Source: Selaginella tamariscina
Lineage: Eukaryota; Streptophyta; Lycopodiopsida; Selaginellales; Selaginellaceae
Reading direction: 5' to 3'
Assembly (NCBI GenBank): GCA_003024785.1
Contig: PUQB01000193.1
Coordinates: 62,001 to 126,000, forward strand
DNA: 64,000 nt
Part shown: positions 35,837 through 46,879 of the stretch, one piece after another
How positions within the stretch are numbered: the first letter of the stretch is position 1
Layout of the letters: each line of letters starts with the position of its first letter
The notes under the pieces: generated by a model
What the model saw: only the letters and a program-made list of their open reading frames with translations
The model's database searches: none
What the model was told of the DNA's origin: nothing
Made by a program: the position numbers and the translations under genes

Positions 35837-37088
35837 TGAATTCATCACAACATTAATGATATTACTAGTACACGTATCTAAAATTTATGGGATTAACTAT
35901 TTAATAATTTATTATTTACCTAGTTCTTATTCTTAACCTTATAAGTTGGATTTTGAATGTAATCGTTATCCTTAATATTGCAAGTTTATTCTTAATTATT
36001 CAAAACCCTTAACTTAATTATTATTTTTAATATAAATTTTTTATTATTAAATTAGACCTAAGTTAGACCAACCCTTGATAATCAAAATAAATGTTAATTT
36101 TGCTAATAATGGGGCAAATATCATTTGAACTTAATATAACTAACACTAATCCATTTAATATTATTTAAAAAAACTCTGTATTATGATATTTTCTTGGTTA
36201 TCTATATCTTGAACTCTTATTCTTACATAAACTGGTTTTTTAATTTATAAATTGAATTTTAAGAAAAAAAGCTTTTATACATTCATAATTGAGTTTCTTA
36301 GTAAATTCTAAAATCGAAATTAAATTATTGTAGAAGTTAATTAAAGAAAATGATTAATAGATTAACATAAATACTTAGTTAAACCTTTTCATTTTATCTA
36401 GATCAGCTTACTTTACATATTTAAGCCAGTCATGAAAGAAACATTGTGCACACTAGTATCTAAGGAGTGTGTCTCTCTGTATATAGGTGTATGCATCTCT
36501 ATATTAACTGTATCTATAACTACTAAACATATACTTAATATTATGTATATGCACACGCACGAGAACACAACACACACGCACAGTTGCTTTCTCAAGTGTT
36601 TTACTTCTCTTGCGTAATTATACTAATTATATGAAATATTGTGTTATTGCTATTAACACCAAAAATTCAACTTCTAGTGTACAAAGTGACATATTGTACG
36701 TAATTGCAAGTGAGTATAAAACTTCCTAATAAAAGAATAGTAATGATATCATGTCAATGATATTTCTTATTGGTGTGTGACACCTGCTAATTGAAGTTTT
36801 GATTGCACGCTGTATTAGAGATACAATACGTATTGTATTATATATCTTCATGTATTTGGGTACGTATTATATATATATTTGCGAAAACACACTCTTCGTA
36901 CTTAATTCGGTTATTTATGTACATATTACATACATCCACGCACACTGTCACACACTTGAGTACTGAATACTTCATATATCAGTGTATACATGCGCCTATG
37001 TGCATGTATATAGGTATGCGTATTGGTTAGAATGCGTAGTATATATGTATTATATATTAACTTGCAAATGCATATTGGTTAGTGTTAT
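35837..37088. other. AT-rich intergenic DNA flanking the young gypsy element
   Basis: No gene seen. 36180-36480 recurs directly at 42016-42350 (TTCATAATTGAGTTT, GATTAATAGATTAACATAAAT, ATATTTAAGCCAGTCATGAAAG), so the gypsy element lies between two copies of a ~320-base direct repeat. 36480-37088 is rich in TATGTATA-type sequence. Confidence 0.55.
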
Positions 37089-37294
37089 TGTAAGATACTG
37101 TATATTAGTAACGTACCGTATATACGCATGTGTATATACACACATGCGTAGTGACACATGGGTGGTGATCTGGCCCCCATGTGTCAGCGCCACGTGTCGC
37201 ATGTGTGCCACGTGGCAGGAGGCCTCCTGTATATAAGCAGGGTTTTTGTAAACTAATATATCAGACATTTTCATTTAATATATCTGCTCTTTCA
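37089..37294 (+). repeat. 5' LTR of the short-LTR gypsy; G-box and TATA
   Basis: 206 bases, TGTAAGATACTG to TCTTTCA. It contains a near-palindrome ACGCATGTGTATATACACAC (37126 on), two G-box-like sites (CCACGTGT at 37190 and CCACGTGG at 37208) and TATATAAG at 37230. These are plausible promoter signals; G-boxes suggest bZIP/bHLH control, which is inference. Confidence 0.85.
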
Positions 37295-37347
37295 TTGGTG
37301 GAGAAGTTGGGTATTCCTTTCTTCCGCATTTTCTTTTTCTTGTTTCC

Positions 37348-38430
37348 ATGACAATGAACATGGAGACGGCTTTTAGCATTATTGCTACTGCTATTGATGC
37401 ACAAACTAAGTTGTTGGAGCGCTTCGTTGAGGGTCCGTCCTCCTCTTCCCCGTCTGAGCCTCATGCCGGGGGATCTGCTTCTAGTACTCCTTCATCTTCT
37501 TCACAGGCCACAAATCCGAGGGTTCGACCCCGATCTTTTTGTGGTGATCCGGGAGATGATGTATACCACTGGTTTGATCATTTCCAAGTCATTGTTCGTT
37601 ACCATGGTTGGGATGAGGCCCGTGCTCTCAGAGAATTCCCTACATGTTTGGAAGGCCCTGCGCTCAAGTGGTATAATGGATTGGCTGCGGAGATTCAAGC
37701 CAATAGTAATCGGTTAACGGAATGCCTCAAACGTACGTTTGGCAAAGTTGAGGATTCAGATGATGCTTTCCAACAACTGCATGCGATACGACAACATCCT
37801 GGTGAGTCTGTTATGCGGTTTAGTATTAGGTTCGGGGATTTAGTTCGGCGTGCATATCCTAACATGCCTGAGCCTATTAAGCTCGGTATGTTATGGCCAA
37901 CTATGCGACCCGAACTTGTTCGATTCGTTCGGGCTCTTCGTCCTACCACATTGGAGGAAGCTTTTGCACTAGCTCAACGTTTTGAGTTGGTGCCTGGTGA
38001 GGGCCGTGTTCCCCTTGGGTTACCTGCTCCTCTTGTTCAGCGTGCTGATCCAATGGAGGTTGATGCTGCTGCATATGTGCCCGCACGACAAGCCTTTCGT
38101 GGTCGACCTCGGGGCCCACCCCGTGGACCACCTCCACGAAATCGTCCTGCACCTGCTCCAGTTCCTGCCCGTGGTGGTCAAAATCCACGGATTCGTGACA
38201 GGAGGAATCGGAACAATGCAGGTCGACCCAATCAAGTTCATTGTTGGGCCTGTTGGGCGCCTGGACATACTTGGCGGGCATGCGATGTGTATCCTGATTG
38301 GCGTCCACCACATCCAGGCTGGCGACCATATGTTCCGGATGGTGTGCCTGTGGCGGCCATTATGTCTGATGATGAGCTTCCAGATGATGAAGCCTCTCTT
38401 GCAGATGGATCTGTTGCGGAAAACCAGTAA
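37348..38430 (+). CDS. Gypsy gag polyprotein (capsid and zinc knuckle), 360 aa
   Basis: An uninterrupted ORF starts 53 bases after the 5' LTR. Residues about 60-190 match the retrotransposon gag (capsid) pattern: VYHWFDHFQVIVRYHGWDE, FPTCLEGPALKWYNGL, then FGKVEDSDDAFQQLHAIRQH and VMRFSIRFGDLVRRAYP. A basic Arg/Pro-rich stretch (about 245-290) precedes a CCHC zinc knuckle CWACWAPGHTWRAC (299-312), which binds element RNA in this family. The tail is acidic (SDDELPDDEASLADG). Gag packages the RNA in cytoplasmic particles. The frame is clean from start to stop, unlike pol. The ATG at 37348 is the first good start after the LTR. Confidence 0.88.
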   Translation: MTMNMETAFSIIATAIDAQTKLLERFVEGPSSSSPSEPHAGGSASSTPSSSSQATNPRVRPRSFCGDPGDDVYHWFDHFQVIVRYHGWDEARALREFPTCLEGPALKWYNGLAAEIQANSNRLTECLKRTFGKVEDSDDAFQQLHAIRQHPGESVMRFSIRFGDLVRRAYPNMPEPIKLGMLWPTMRPELVRFVRALRPTTLEEAFALAQRFELVPGEGRVPLGLPAPLVQRADPMEVDAAAYVPARQAFRGRPRGPPRGPPPRNRPAPAPVPARGGQNPRIRDRRNRNNAGRPNQVHCWACWAPGHTWRACDVYPDWRPPHPGWRPYVPDGVPVAAIMSDDELPDDEASLADGSVAENQ

Positions 38431-38439
38431 TCGTACGGG

Positions 38440-41400
38440 CGACGGAGGGATCCCGTGCGATGGGAACTTCACCTCCATGTTTTTTCCGCTATGCATATCA
38501 AGGGTTTGCAAGTTCCACCAATCATCCAGTTTTCACATTTTCTGCACGAGTGAATGATCTTTCAGTCACAGCTTGTGGATACAGGATCAGTATGTCTTCC
38601 ATAACTACTTCTCTAGCGCATCGGTGCTCATTACCCTTAAGACGTGCAGATAAGGTCTTGCACATTTTATATGGTAATGGGCAGTCTCGTGCAGTATCAC
38701 AGTACACCACTTCGACTACGCTGGTTATGGGTGCCAACTGTAAGTTTCCCTCTGGGTCTCTTAGGGTTGTCCCTTCCCAGGTCTTTGACATCATTCTGGG
38801 ATGTGATTGGTTAAAGCAGTCGAAAGGTACATGTGATTTTTCACTCTCTCCTCCTGTATTACGCTTGGAGTCTGTGTCTTTGCAGTCTGTTCCTTTACGT
38901 CCAGAGAAGCTTGTTGCTGTTTGTATCACGCATACAGCTCCTTTGATTCCGGTCTTGGGTGGTGTTCATCTCAACAGGTTCAAATGCCGGATCCGTCACC
39001 TGAGTGTCGAGCACACTGCATCGAACAACTTAAGAAACAGTATGCAAGTTTGTTCAAATTTGATCTGTCCCAAGGTGCACGTGTGAAGACTCGACACTGT
39101 ATACCCACCGGCAATGCAAAGCCTTTCAAAGTCCCGGTTCGACGCAGGTCACCAAAGGAGTTATCAGCCATGCGAACAGCTGTTACTGATATGATTGGTA
39201 AACGAGTGTGTCGTCCGTCACGGAGTCCATGGGCATGTGAACCTCATTTGGTTCCCAAGCCTGATGGATCTCTCCGATTTTGTGTGGATTACCGACCTCT
39301 TAACGATGTTACCATCAAAGATGTCTATCCACTTCCGAACTCTGCCGATCTATTAGATCGTTTGGGTCAGAGTCGATGGTTTACTAAGTTGGATTTGGCA
39401 TCAGGATATTGGCAGGTTCCTATGAGGAGGATATTCCAAAAACGGCCTTCCGGACACCATTTGGTCTTTACGAGTTTTTGGTCATGCCTTTTGGATTGAC
39501 TTCAGCTCCTGCCACCTTTCAACGCATGATGGATGAGCTTCTTTCCGATATGCCTGATATCACTGCCGATTTTATCGACGATGTGCTCATTCATGGGTCT
39601 GGTTCTTGGGAGGATCACATTCGTGATGTACGGCGCGTTCTTGATCGATTTCGAGAAGTTGGCCTGAAGTTGAAACTTGAAAAGTGTGTGTTTGGTTCGA
39701 CCGACACCACTTACTTGGGTTACCGTATATCTCGAGAGGGTTTACAGGTGGATCCAATGAAGTTGCGAGCTGTTCGAGAGTTCCCTCGTCCCCGTACAGT
39801 ACAGGAAGTCCAGCGTTTCTTGGGCACGGTGCAGTACTTGGGTCGATTCATCGATCATCTCACTGATCGAACTGCCCCTCTTCGGGAGTTAGTTCGTCCA
39901 CAGGTATCTTTCAGGTGGACTCGCAGGTGTCAGCAGGCATTTGACCAGTTAAAAGAGTTCCTGACAACTCCACCATTGCTTCAATACCCAGATTTTACTC
40001 GTCCGTTCATTTTACGAGTAGATGCCTCAGATGTTGGTATTGGTGGTGTATTGATGCAAACTGATGCTGTGGATTCTTCAATTCGACACCCGGTGGCTTA
40101 CATTAGTCGAGTACTCACGCCGGCTGAGGAATTATTCCACTACTGAAAAAGAATGCCTTGCTGCTGTTTGGGGTTTTGAACGACTTCATGCCTACTTACA
40201 TGGGAGTGAAACACTTTTGGAGTGTGATCATGCTGCTGTCACTTCCTTATTAAAACGGAAGAATTTAGTGGGTCGCGTAGCCAGATGGGCATTACGTCTC
40301 CAGGTATATAACTTTAAGGTGGTGCACAGGCCTGGGCGAACAATGGTGGATGCGGATGCACTTTCTCGAGCACCCCTCTCCGATTCCACTTTGCCTGCTC
40401 ATGCAGTAGCTGCAGCATTCGGTTTGATACAAGCCCCTCAGGTATTCGATGCCGACTTACCATCCTTGGAACAGTGGCAGGATGCTCAAAAACATGAACC
40501 ATGGACGAGGCAATTACGCGATGCGTTTGCAAATCCGTCTTCCGAACCTCGGTTTCGACAATATCATGCTCAGTTTCGACTTCAGGATGGTTTATTGTAT
40601 TTTATTGGGACAAATCCAGAGGACAGATGGCGTTTGGCTGTACCCTCTACATATGTTCCACACCTTCTTCGAGCATATCATGATTCACCTATTGTTGGAG
40701 GTCATCTTGGTCCAACGAGTGTTGGAGAAGCTGCCCGATCATTTTATTGGCCCAGCATGCGTGGTGATGTGATCAGGTATATTCAAAGTTGTCCCACTTG
40801 TCAAACTCGGAATTCCTCTACGACTCGGGCCATGGGGTGTTGGAATCCATCAATGTCTCTCGCCCTTTTGAGTTAATTGCAGTGGATTTAATGGGACCTT
40901 TTCCACGTTCTTCTCAAGGTAACCAGTACATCATTGTTGTATCCGATTATTTAACTCGATGGGTGGAGGTTGGTGCTCTTCCGGATGCAACTGCCATGTC
41001 AACAGCTTTGTTTCTGTTCGATAATGTGGTTTTGCAGCATTCTTGTCCAGAGCGGATGTTATCAGACAATGGCCCCGCTTTCATTGCAGAGGTATTCCGA
41101 GTGTTGTGTGAGAGGTTAGGGGTAAAACATTCATTTGCCTCTCCGTATCATCCACAAACTGATGGTTTGGTGGAGCGATTGAATCGGACCTTCAAGGGTA
41201 TGATCTCGAAGTATGTGAACTTCAATCACACGGACTGGGATTGGTATTTGCGATGTTTGAGATTTGCTTATGTAACAGGCATTCAGAGTTCGATTGGTAT
41301 CTCTCCATTCAAGGCATTGTATGGATATGATCCTAAGTTGCCTAGTGAATTGGGGTTATCATCGAATCTGCCACGTGCCGAGGATGCAAAGATGTGGGCT

Positions 41401-41815
41401 CGACATTTGGATGCTGTTTTGCCTCTTCTGCGTGCAGAGTCTGCTGAACATCTTGGTCGAGCTCAAATGCGGCAGCAATCTTCTTACAATGCACGACATC
41501 AAATTCCACCAGATTTTGCTGACGGTGACTTAGTCCTGGTACGTTTTCCCAAGCTGACTGCACCTGGGCTTGCAACTGGTTTATTACATAAGTGGCTTGG
41601 TCCCTACCGAGTACTCCGAAAGGTTGGTCCTCAGGTATATCAAGTACAGTTGGTGGGATCTCATGAGGTTGAGATAGTTCACGTGGTTCGAATGAAACGG
41701 TTTGTCGTTCGAGACTCGTTGAGTACATTTGGTCATACCTTAGATGGCCCAGCTCACACGGATCCAGGACCATCAGATCCATCACCATCTACACAGCCGC
41801 AGAGGGGAGGATGTG
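38440..41815 (+). pseudogene. Gypsy pol: protease, RT, RNase H, integrase, frameshifted
   Basis: Protease: LVDTGS at 38572-38589, then a frame change to FDIILGCDWLKQS near 38785. RT: MIGKRVCRPSRSPW, FCVDYRPLNDVTIKD, LDLASGYWQVPM (to about 39423), a frame change, then TAFRTPFGLYEFLVMPFGLT and the catalytic FIDDVLIHG (39571). RNase H: RVDASDVGIGGVLM near 40015, a frame change near 40130, then STTEKECLAAVWGFERLHAY. Integrase: zinc H-H-C-C (40680-40802), a frame change near 40820, then core D (VDLMGPF), D (LSDNGPAF) and E (QTDGLVERLNR), and the GPY motif KWLGPYRVL near 41600. All active-site residues are present; only frame is lost, at four places. The last ORF runs into the 3' LTR. Confidence 0.88.
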
Positions 41816-42015
41816 TAAGATACTGTATATTAGTAACGTACCGTATATACGCATGTGTATATACACACATGCGTAGTGACACATGGGTGGTGATCTGGCC
41901 CCCATGTGTCAGCGCCACGTGTCGCATGTGTGCCACGTGGAGGGACCTCCTGTATATAAGCAGGGTTTTTGTAAACTAATATATCAGATTTTCATTTAAT
42001 ATATCTGCTCTTTTA
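41814..42015 (+). repeat. 3' LTR of the short-LTR gypsy
   Basis: 202 bases, nearly identical to the 5' LTR, preceded by purine tract AGAGGGGAGGA. It carries the same G-boxes and TATATAAG. Confidence 0.85.
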
Positions 42016-42590
42016 ATGATATTTCTTGGTATATATATCTTGCATAATTCTTATTCTAATTCTTTACAAACTGATGTTTAATGTCAAAGAGAATATATTA
42101 TTTGAATAGGCCTTTTAATTATCATCTTATAATTCCAACAACGAAATAAACTGAATTTAAAGAAAAAAGTTATTACTTTCATAATTGAGTTTTTTAATGA
42201 ATTCTAAAATTGAAATTTAAATTATTTTGGAAGTTAATAAAAAAAATTAAAAATGATTAATAGATTAACATAAATAGTTAGCGGAACCTTTTAAGCTTAC
42301 TTTACATATTTAAGCCAGTCATGAAAGATACTGTCCACGCTAGTATCTAAGTGTGTGTGTCTATATATATAGACACACACATAAATAACAAGTAAAATCA
42401 CATTATATTGTATGTATGTGTATAGCCTTCTTACTTCTACATCATGACATAATGTAGCGTGTGTCGGTGCGTGTGTGTGTGTGAGAGAGAGAAATCTAAG
42501 AGCCAAAGCACATAAGTTTTAATAATATTTGATTGTCATCTTTGTAGAATTTCTAATTAATATTAAGTCATCATTATCATATTATTGCAA
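42016..42590. other. Intergenic AT-rich DNA, direct repeat of 36180-36480
   Basis: 42016-42350 repeats the DNA left of the gypsy element. After it come TATATATATAGACACACACA and GTGTGTGTGTGAGAGAGAG tracts. No gene seen. Confidence 0.6.
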
Positions 42591-42594
42591 ACAA

Positions 42595-42786
42595 TTCTTA
42601 AATGATTAAGTATGTGGTGGTTTGTGTAAGTTTTGTGTGGATGCGTGCAAAAAGTATGTTGGGATTTCCTTCTTAGAAAGTTAATTGCAATTCTTAAATG
42701 ATTAAGTATGTGGTGGTTTGTGTAAGTTTTGTGTGGATGCGTGCATAAAAAGTATGTTGGGTATTTCCTTCTTAGAAAGTTAATTG
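42595..42786 (+). repeat. Two tandem ~96-base units
   Basis: TTCTTAAATGATTAAGTATG starts at 42595 and again at 42691, each followed by GTGGTGGTTTGTGTAAG and TTTCCTTCTTAGAAAGTTAA. The copies at 35215 and 60190 have only one unit, so this is a local duplication. Confidence 0.85.
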
Positions 42787-42999
42787 CAAACAATACGGAA
42801 GTAGCTGGGTAAATATGTATGTAGGACTTAAGATAATCATCGCGCGCGTGTGCGTATCAAAGTTGAAAATATATGACTGGGAGAAAGAACTTCAAGAATT
42901 TACTTTTTCTAACTTAGTCAGCACACATGCACACACACACAACACCAGGAACTGCGCATAAATGCTCTTTTACTTCATATCGTGTACATATTTATCCAT

Positions 43000-43452
43000 C
43001 TAGTGTTTGCACTTTAAGTTTTCAATTTCAAACACAATCTGACAATCAGTCTTTTCCTTCTTTTCTTTTCTTCGGTTCTTCCACAGACTCCACGCTTACG
43101 TAATTGCTCTTCTCTTCCGCAGCCTTCACTAAACCATTGAGGTTAAAATCCCCGGTTACTGTGTACAATGGGTAATACTTGTCGTTGTTAATTTCTACTT
43201 TCTGTACACCTGTGAAGAAGGAAACAGTAAAGCAGCACACACACATACACACACATATATATATGATGTGGTTAGCTTAATCTACCTTTGAAATTCCAGA
43301 TGGTCAGTAGCATCTTGTCTGATCCGCACGACGAGACATCCACCTTCAGAACAACCTAAACAAGAGGAAGATAGTGAGAATCACAGGTCTACACAGATTT
43401 TGGAATGTGTGTGAAAAGAGAGATGCTTAAGACTTTATACCTTGCGAGCCAT
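43000..43452 (-). pseudogene. HMA-like gene, D-type copy 2, linker frameshift
   Basis: Minus-strand exons: 43441-43452 (MARK), 43286-43355 (70 nt; VVLKVDVSSCGSDKMLLTIW) and 43000-43209. All splice sites are GT-AG. Exon 3 is open through the HMA-like domain, but the linker has lost two bases compared with the copy at 35509 (TTTTCTTTTCTTCGG against TTTTCTTCTTTCTTCGG), giving an early stop at 43046 after EEPKKRKEGKD. A product of 81 residues lacking the IVFEIENL tail is possible. CTTTTAAAGG lies about 35 bases upstream of the ATG, and CACGTGTT-like promoter words further up (43540). Domain intact, tail lost. Confidence 0.78.
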
Positions 43453-43929
43453 TTGCTTAGCTCGTTTGCCTAGTGACACTTCTGCTTTTAAAGGAGATTT
43501 TCACTCGGCATGCCACATTCTGCGAAGGTGGTGGTATAATACGTGTTAAGACTTATTAAGACTTGTACAGTGGCAAGTACGAAACACCTACACATAGTTG
43601 CATGCATGCATAGAACTTTCTTTTGTTCTCATGTATACTTCTACGTGCCCACTATGATATAGTAAATCTATAATTAATGTGTATTATCACAATTATACCT
43701 CGGTCGGGGTTCTATACGGCAGTGCAACTTACAAGACCCTTAAACATCCAACTTTATATGTTGCAAATGGCGGTGTACAAGACCCTTAAACATCTGACTT
43801 TGTTTTCCAATGTTGAAATGCGATGATACCTACTTTTATGTGTATTGAACTATGTATAGATACACACGGGCTAGATTAGGGTTAGTGTTAGGTTGAAATG
43901 AGAAGACCTTCCTATGTATGCTACATTAC

Positions 43930-44220
43930 ATGGTGTATGCTTTGCGTGCGTTACAAAACAGCCTGTGCTTGTGAGTGTTCTCAAATTTTTGATGCCTTCT
44001 GGCGAGAAGCTCTTGGGAATCCACCCATTGGACTTGGTGGTCAAATAATCTGAATATGTGGGTTCTTCTCTTATTTCTCAATACTTGCACATCCACTTCT
44101 CTCTCTTCAGCCTTCACTCAACTTGCACAATCTGCCTATACAAGAAAAGAAACATGTTACAAGGAAAGAGAGAGAAAAAGCTTCGTAATCATAGTCTACC
44201 TTTTGCGTTACCGAGTGCAT
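43930..44220 (-). pseudogene. HMA-like pseudogene, H-type copy 3
   Basis: Minus-strand remnant: exon 2 end at about 44203-44218 (only the last bases remain before GTAGAC); exon 3 text near 44120-43930 with EEREVDVQVLRNKRR in the open frame and QWVDSQELLARRHQKFENTH further on. The sequence that should read GMEIVQ...YTV is lost. It mirrors 28059-28415. Confidence 0.6.
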
Positions 44221-44623
44221 ATATCGGTTTTCCGTCTTACAATGAATTATTGAAGGACAAACATTGAAGTGACTTTATTATCACACAAAGAAACCTTAAG
44301 ATAATTTACACGAGATAACCATCTGCTCTCTCTCTCCTCTCTCCCTCTCTCCCCTCACACACACACACACACACACCACACAAAGTTGATGGGAGCTAAC
44401 CTCCTTGGGTGAAAAGAACTTTCGAATATTATTTTGTCAAACTTAAGATAGACACCGTATACTACTTAATATTCAAATAGGATCCACCATAGATCCATTT
44501 TGACTCGTGACCTGACTTATTCTTCTCTAGAAGGCGGTCAAAGAATGCGGACAAAAACACACTTGTGTTCTTCATTTGAATTTTTCCCCTTCCTATGTTT
44601 CTGGACACTGTAGGAGTCTTAAA

Positions 44624-44695
44624 AAGTCTTAACACGTATTGTCCCACCACCTTCGCAGAACATGGACACGCCGAGTGAAAATCCCCTTTAAAGGA
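44624..44695 (+). promoter_or_regulatory. Candidate core promoter of the intact HMA-like gene
   Basis: AAAGTCTTAACACGTATT (44623-44640) is followed by CCACCTTCGCAGAACATGG (44646) and CCCCTTTAAAGGAAG (44684-44698), about 35 bases before the ATG at 44729. The same order recurs before other copies (51905-51990, 43560-43480 on the minus strand, 27690-27600 on the minus strand). CTTTAAAGG could serve as TATA element; ACACGT is a G-box core. Conservation may simply reflect shared descent. Confidence 0.5.
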
Positions 44696-44728
44696 AGAGT
44701 GTGTCACTGGGCAACACAGGCTAAGCAA

Positions 44729-45155
44729 ATGACTCGCAAGGTACAGAGTCTTAAGCATCTCTCTCTGTGATTCTCACTATCTTTCATCTTGGTCAGGTTG
44801 TTCTGAAGGTGGATGTCTCATCGTGCGGGTCAGACAAGATGCTGCTGACTATCTGGAATATCAAAGGTAGATTAAGCTAACGACATTTCATTTGTATTGG
44901 TACGCTTAATCTTTGTTTACAGGAGTACAGAAGGTGGAGATTAACAACGATGGATATTACCCACTGTACACAGTAACCGGGGATTTTCATCTCAACGGTT
45001 TAGTGAAGGCTGCGGAGGAGAAGAGCAGATATGTCAGTGTGGAATCCGTGGAAGAACCGAAGAAAGAAGAAAAGAATGAGAAAGCAGATGATATCCCAAA
45101 AAGAAGAGTGGTTTTCAAATTTGAGAATGTAAACTTCTCTAATGGCAAGCACTAG
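44729..45155 (+). CDS. Intact small HMA-like protein, 104 aa, three exons
   Basis: Exons 44729-44740, 44797-44866 and 44923-45155 join in frame (315 nt with stop). Both introns are 56 bases, GT-AG, and short for a plant. The protein starts MTRK; residues 5-70 fit the beta-alpha-beta-beta-alpha-beta HMA pattern (VVLKVDV, helix DKMLLTIWNI, GVQKVEI, YYPLYTVTG, LNGLVKAAEEK, YVSVESV). The metal loop CxxC is replaced: Ser12 and Gly15 stand where Cys is expected, with one Cys14 between. A charged linker (EEPKKEEKNEKADD) and tail VVFKFENVNF...GKH follow; there is no C-terminal CaaX. No signal peptide or membrane segment, so likely cytosolic. HMA proteins carry copper or bind partner proteins; without CxxC a binding or regulatory role is more likely, as in plant small HMA proteins. 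Family placement by eye. Confidence 0.75.
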
Positions 45156-45758
45156 CTGGTTTGTAATGATATATATACGAAGTAAAGAGCATTTCTGCAC
45201 AATTGTGTGTGTGAAAAGATTCGTTCTCCTTGGTTATTCAATCAGTCCCTTAATTTTAATTATTTAATTCAATTATTTATATTATTTTTAATAGTATAAG
45301 GTATGCTAAAGTTAAATAAATCATTTATGTGGAATGCAGTGAAGTTATATAATACGTAAGAGTGTGTCTTCATAAAAGGGATGAATAATTTGAGATAATT
45401 AAATATTGAAATTTATTATATTTACATTATATATTTGTAATTAATTTAAATTTTATTTTATTTATATTTACATAAATTTTATTTTTATAGTATGTGTGTG
45501 TGTGTGAAGGCACAATTAACATGCTCCACGCAATCGGAACTTAATCTTTCTTTTTATGTGTTTTAATGACGCTGGCAACAGGGTGTTTTATGTTTAAATG
45601 TAAGTCAAAGTTGAGTCATGTTTTGCTTTTTATATAGCCAGTTGATTCAGGCTACTGTACGAGTCTACGGACACGTATTGTACCACCGAGACAACCGAGT
45701 GAAAATACCCTTTAAAAGAAAGTATGCGTGATCACTCGGCACCACACTCAAATAACAA

Positions 45759-46040
45759 ATGGCTCGCTCTCTCTCTCACACACACATTCTTCATCTGTAT
45801 AGATCTGTTCGTTTTCACTATCTTTGTCTTGTTTAGGTATATGACAACAAGGGTATTACCCTTTGTACACAGTAACATACCTAATGGTTTAGCGAATGCT
45901 GCGGAGAAACAGAGTAGATATGTAAGCGTGGAGTCCGTCGAAGAGCCCATAATCAGATTGTTTCAAACGCAGACTCTGATGGATGGACCACTCTCGCCAA
46001 GCAGGTTTCCGGTATTCCATTCGGCAATACATGATGTTCC
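45759..46040 (+). pseudogene. HMA-like relic without exon 2
   Basis: ATGGCTCGC (45760) sits where exon 1 is expected, but a long CT/CA tract replaces its donor. An intron-like TTCACTATCTTTGTCTTGTTTAG leads straight to an exon 3-like stretch near 45838 (DNKGITLCTQ in a shifted frame), then AAEKQSRYVSVESVEEP and TDSDGWTTLAKQVSG in mixed frames. Exon 2 is missing. It mirrors the relic at 25370-25900, which shares the break. Confidence 0.65.
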
Positions 46041-46649
46041 AAGATGCTTGTGCTTCTGTGTGTGTGAGAGAGTTAATTATTCTAAAGAACTTTTAATTGT
46101 TTTTTCTACACTTTTCTATCATCATAATCTTTGATCGAAACCTTATTCGACTTTAACGTATTATATATTAAATCTATTTTATATATGTTAAACTACAAAG
46201 GTAACATAAAATCTAGTTTAATTTTAATTTTTAATAACTAAATCCAGATGGTAAAATTTTTGTATAAAATTTATAACAACCTGTATGTACGGTTTTTAAA
46301 ATCATCTCCAGGGCCCTTGTTATATATATATATATATATATGGAACTTTTTAGCATAGATTACCTTTTTATAAAATCATGATATTATATCTGAAAAAAAG
46401 TGATTGGTTCGTACTATTTTTCAATTCAGTGTCAAAGTCGTAAATGAAACGTATTTTGACCGATCCTTTTTTATACTTATTGACGTGTGTTTAATCCGGA
46501 ATTATTTATCATTTAAGTACAGTCAAGATTCAACTCAATAATATGTGAAAATGAACCAAGAGAGTATGAGTAACCAGAGAGAAGCGGAAAAGCAGTAACT
46601 TCCTCTAATATACGTACATATAAGTGTGTAGATCTATCCATACATAATA
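46041..46649. repeat. Non-coding mirror of 24770-25330
   Basis: AT-rich, no gene. AGGGCCCTTGTTATATATAT at 46312 matches the inverse near 25050. The family B element starts at 46650. Confidence 0.6.
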
Positions 46650-46879
46650 TGTTAGGACCCATATAATGAATTAAAGAATATTCTCTAAAAAGGTATAAGC
46701 TAGAATATTTATAAAGAGATATATTTAGATTTAAGAAAATTAAGGGCACACTAATATTGAAAGCCTTTTTGGAGAGCAGCATGTGGAGACTAGAAACATC
46801 TCGGGGAGGTCGGGTGGTTTTGTGAGGGTCTCTAGTTTGCACGTAGTGGTGCCTAACAATTGGTATCGGAGCAAAGTTC

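Larger units (their letters stand above)
37089..42015 (+). mobile_element. Near-complete Ty3/gypsy element with short LTRs
   Basis: LTRs at 37089-37294 and 41814-42015 differ, by my reading, only at GGCAGGAGGCC/GGAGGGACC, CAGACATTTTC/CAGATTTTC and the last bases (TTCA/TTTA), so insertion is recent. Order: 5' LTR, short leader, gag, protease, RT, RNase H, integrase, purine tract CAGAGGGGAGGA, 3' LTR, the Ty3/gypsy order. No clear target duplication was found (GTTAT left, ATGAT right). Pol changes frame about four times without matching nonsense decay. Confidence 0.9.

Noticed and set aside
36803..37236. ORFs rich in Tyr/Ile/His upstream of the young gypsy
   Set aside because: They follow TATGTATA and ACACAC tracts and run into the LTR; low-complexity chance frames.
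37501..38511. Long minus-strand ORFs opposite the gypsy gag
   Set aside because: Antisense shadows of a GC-richer gag coding region.
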